From an uncultured Saprospiraceae bacterium (GTDB taxonomy: Bacteria; Bacteroidota; Bacteroidia; Chitinophagales; Saprospiraceae), in contig CALGLY010000308.1 of the NCBI GenBank assembly GCA_937959095.1, positions 1-6,451 on the forward strand: a stretch of DNA of 6,451 nucleotides. Direction: 5' to 3'. Below, piece after piece: positions 5,136 to 6,451 of the stretch. The notes under the pieces were generated by a model that did no database searches, had not been told where the DNA came from, and worked only from the letters and a program-made list of their open reading frames with translations. The translations under genes and the position numbers were made by a program. Numbering within the stretch: position 1 is the stretch's first letter; every line of letters starts with the position of its first letter.

Positions 5136-5149
5136 CTAACAGTGTTAGG
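5136..5149 (+). promoter_or_regulatory. Operator-like palindrome, copy 2
   Basis: CTAACAGTGTTAGG is identical over 14 bases to 3627-3640; the perfectly symmetric core here is 13 bases (5136-5148). It lies 9 bases upstream of the TATTTTTG box and overlaps the region where the -33 element should be. Binding here should block initiation at the acyl-CoA dehydrogenase promoter. Confidence 0.7.
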
Positions 5150-5158
5150 CAAATTTCT

Positions 5159-5166
5159 TATTTTTG
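5159..5166 (+). promoter_or_regulatory. -7 promoter box (TATTTTTG) of the acyl-CoA dehydrogenase gene
   Basis: TATTTTTG matches the Bacteroidota consensus TAnnTTTG exactly and lies 26 bases before the ATG, which would give a short leader. No good TTTG partner is present 17-23 bases upstream, where the operator sits instead. The promoter may be weak or rely on an activator. Confidence 0.5.
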
Positions 5167-5192
5167 CAAAAACGTACTAAAAAAATATCTTA

Positions 5193-6398
5193 ATGGCAAC
5201 AGACATTGCTACAGCGACAGCACAAGACTTGGGAACATTTCGGAAAGAAACCCGAGCATGGCTAGAAGCCAATTGTCCGGAAAGTATGCGCGTCCCCGTG
5301 CGCAGCGGGTCGGATTATTATTGGGGAGGCAGAAATGCCAGCTTCAAAAATGACGAGCAAAAACAATGGTTCGAGGCGATGTCCGCAAAAGGATGGGCAG
5401 TGCCGCATTGGCCTAAAAAATATGGCGGTGGAGGACTAAGCAAAGCCGAAAATAAAATACTAGGCGAAGAAATGGCACGATTGAACTGTCGGCCGCCTTT
5501 ATTTAGTTTTGGTATTTCTATGCTTGGGCCTGCCTTACTGAAATTTGCAACTGAAGAACAAAAACTAGAATATTTACCCCAAATAGTGAATGGAGAAATT
5601 TGGTGGTGCCAAGGCTACAGCGAACCAAATGCTGGTTCAGATTTGGCAAGTTTGCAGACCAAAGCGCAAGACATGGGCGACCATTTTCTAGTGAATGGAC
5701 AGAAAGTATGGACTTCCTATGCAGATAAAGCGGATTGGATTTTCTGCCTTGTCCGCACCGACACGGAGACGAAACATGGTGGCATCAGCTTCCTCCTTAT
5801 TGATATGGCTACGGAAGGCGTTAGCACTCGCCCTATTAAATTGATTAGTGGAAATTCGCCTTTCTGTGAGACCTTTTTTGATAATGTAAAAGTACCAAAA
5901 TCAAATCTCGTAGGCGAACTCAACTATGGCTGGACAATCGCAAAATATCTCCTCACGCATGAGCGCGAAATGATAGGCGGCTCTGGTGATTCCACTTCCA
6001 ATTTATCCTTACATGAAGCAGCAATAGAAGCGTTAGGCCTAGAAAATGGAAAGCTATCAGATGCAAGTCTTCGTACAGAAATTGCGCGTTGGTCGATGAA
6101 TAAAGCGATTTTTGATGCAGCAATGGAACGTACGCTGGATGAAGCCAAAATGGGGCAATCCATAGGCGCGGCTTCTTCCTTCTTGAAATACTATGGTACA
6201 GAATTGAATAAAGATCGACTCGAATTGCTCCTAGCAGCAAAGGGTTTCGATGGTTTAGCTTGGGAAGGAGAAGCTTTCAACGATGGGCAAGTAGCGCGCT
6301 ACTTCTGCCGCACCAAAGGAAATTCCATAGAAGGTGGTACTTCCGAAGTACAATTAAATATCATTGCAAAACATATTTTACGTCTCCCAAGTAAATAG
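5193..6398 (+). CDS. Acyl-CoA dehydrogenase
   Basis: This 401-residue flavoprotein has the normal length of the family. It oxidises acyl-CoA to trans-2-enoyl-CoA with FAD and passes electrons to electron-transfer flavoprotein. The N-terminal helical domain (about 10-130) contains WAVPHWPKKYGG. The middle beta domain holds the FAD/substrate signature YSEPNAGSDLASL (142-154) and GQKVWTSYA (169-177). The C-terminal helical domain ends in the second signature SIEGGTSEVQ (378-387) and NIIAKHILRLP. At the place where medium-chain enzymes have the catalytic Glu (YEGT), this protein has Gly381 preceded by Glu380. An alternative base is E257 in LTHERE, which aligns with the helix-G Glu of isovaleryl- and long-chain enzymes. 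Substrate is unknown. The ATG at 5193 has an A-rich leader. Its own promoter and operator show it is a separate unit from the MaoC-like gene 148 bases upstream, under shared control. Confidence 0.94.
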   Translation: MATDIATATAQDLGTFRKETRAWLEANCPESMRVPVRSGSDYYWGGRNASFKNDEQKQWFEAMSAKGWAVPHWPKKYGGGGLSKAENKILGEEMARLNCRPPLFSFGISMLGPALLKFATEEQKLEYLPQIVNGEIWWCQGYSEPNAGSDLASLQTKAQDMGDHFLVNGQKVWTSYADKADWIFCLVRTDTETKHGGISFLLIDMATEGVSTRPIKLISGNSPFCETFFDNVKVPKSNLVGELNYGWTIAKYLLTHEREMIGGSGDSTSNLSLHEAAIEALGLENGKLSDASLRTEIARWSMNKAIFDAAMERTLDEAKMGQSIGAASSFLKYYGTELNKDRLELLLAAKGFDGLAWEGEAFNDGQVARYFCRTKGNSIEGGTSEVQLNIIAKHILRLPSK

Positions 6399-6415
6399 GA
6401 CGGCCAACGGAAGAC

Positions 6416-6451
6416 GGTCGCTTCGCTTGAAGGTCGCCCTTCGGGCTTGAC
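6416..6451 (+). repeat. Tandem GC-rich hairpin repeat, cut by right edge
   Basis: Two consecutive units share the frame GGTCGC..TTCG..CTTGA: 6416-6431, and 6432-6451 with CC and GG inserted symmetrically. In the second, GTC, GCCC, loop TTC, GGGC and GAC (6433-6451) form a stem with a TT bulge. The block begins 17 bases after the acyl-CoA dehydrogenase stop and is much richer in GC than other intergenic DNA here. It may be a terminator whose T-run lies beyond the edge, or part of a dispersed intergenic repeat. Confidence 0.5.

Noticed and set aside
5717..6240. Minus-strand frames of 68-95 codons under the acyl-CoA dehydrogenase
   Set aside because: They are antisense shadows of a gene with complete family signatures and show no independent features.

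Overview
The window looks like a chromosomal piece of a Bacteroidota (Bacteroidetes) genome. The grounds are AT-rich non-coding DNA, start codons with A-rich leaders and no Shine-Dalgarno sequence, one perfect TAnnTTTG-type -7 promoter box, and protein relatives (IS1182-type transposase, NodN-like MaoC, acyl-CoA dehydrogenase) that fit that phylum. The assignment is an inference from sequence style; no rRNA or other phylogenetic marker is present.

Layout. (1) Bases 1-449, minus strand: the first 149 codons of a secreted protein of unknown function that runs off the left edge. (2) Bases about 529-2446: a complete insertion sequence of the IS1182 family, with 56-bp imperfect terminal inverted repeats, one DDE transposase gene on the minus strand, a promoter inside the right terminal repeat and a terminator-like hairpin directly before the transposase ATG. 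It sits about 80 bp upstream of the secreted-protein gene and has split a 10-bp inverted repeat in the target, leaving a probable 4-bp duplication (AACG). (3) Bases 2447-3673: about 1.2 kb with no convincing gene but much structure. It holds a cluster of hairpins resembling the end of an IS200/IS605-type element (2592-2776), a very AT-rich stretch, small palindromes, a 29-bp long hairpin (3488-3549) and a rightward intrinsic terminator (3564-3597) with a possible competing upstream pairing strand. (4) Bases 3674-6398, plus strand: three genes of acyl-CoA metabolism, namely a FabG-like short-chain dehydrogenase, a MaoC/NodN-like enoyl-CoA hydratase and an acyl-CoA dehydrogenase. (5) Bases 6399-6451: the start of a GC-rich tandem hairpin repeat cut by the window edge.

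The three rightward genes cover the first three chemical steps of a beta-oxidation cycle: acyl-CoA to enoyl-CoA, to 3-hydroxyacyl-CoA, to 3-ketoacyl-CoA. The MaoC and FabG-like pair would suit an (R)-hydroxyacyl-CoA route. The dehydrogenase/hydratase pair and the acyl-CoA dehydrogenase are separate transcription units by spacing, but each is preceded by the same palindrome, CTAACAGTGTTAGG (3627-3640 and 5136-5149). This is the strongest new regulatory signal in the window and suggests one dimeric repressor, probably TetR-like, controlling both. No regulator gene lies inside the window.
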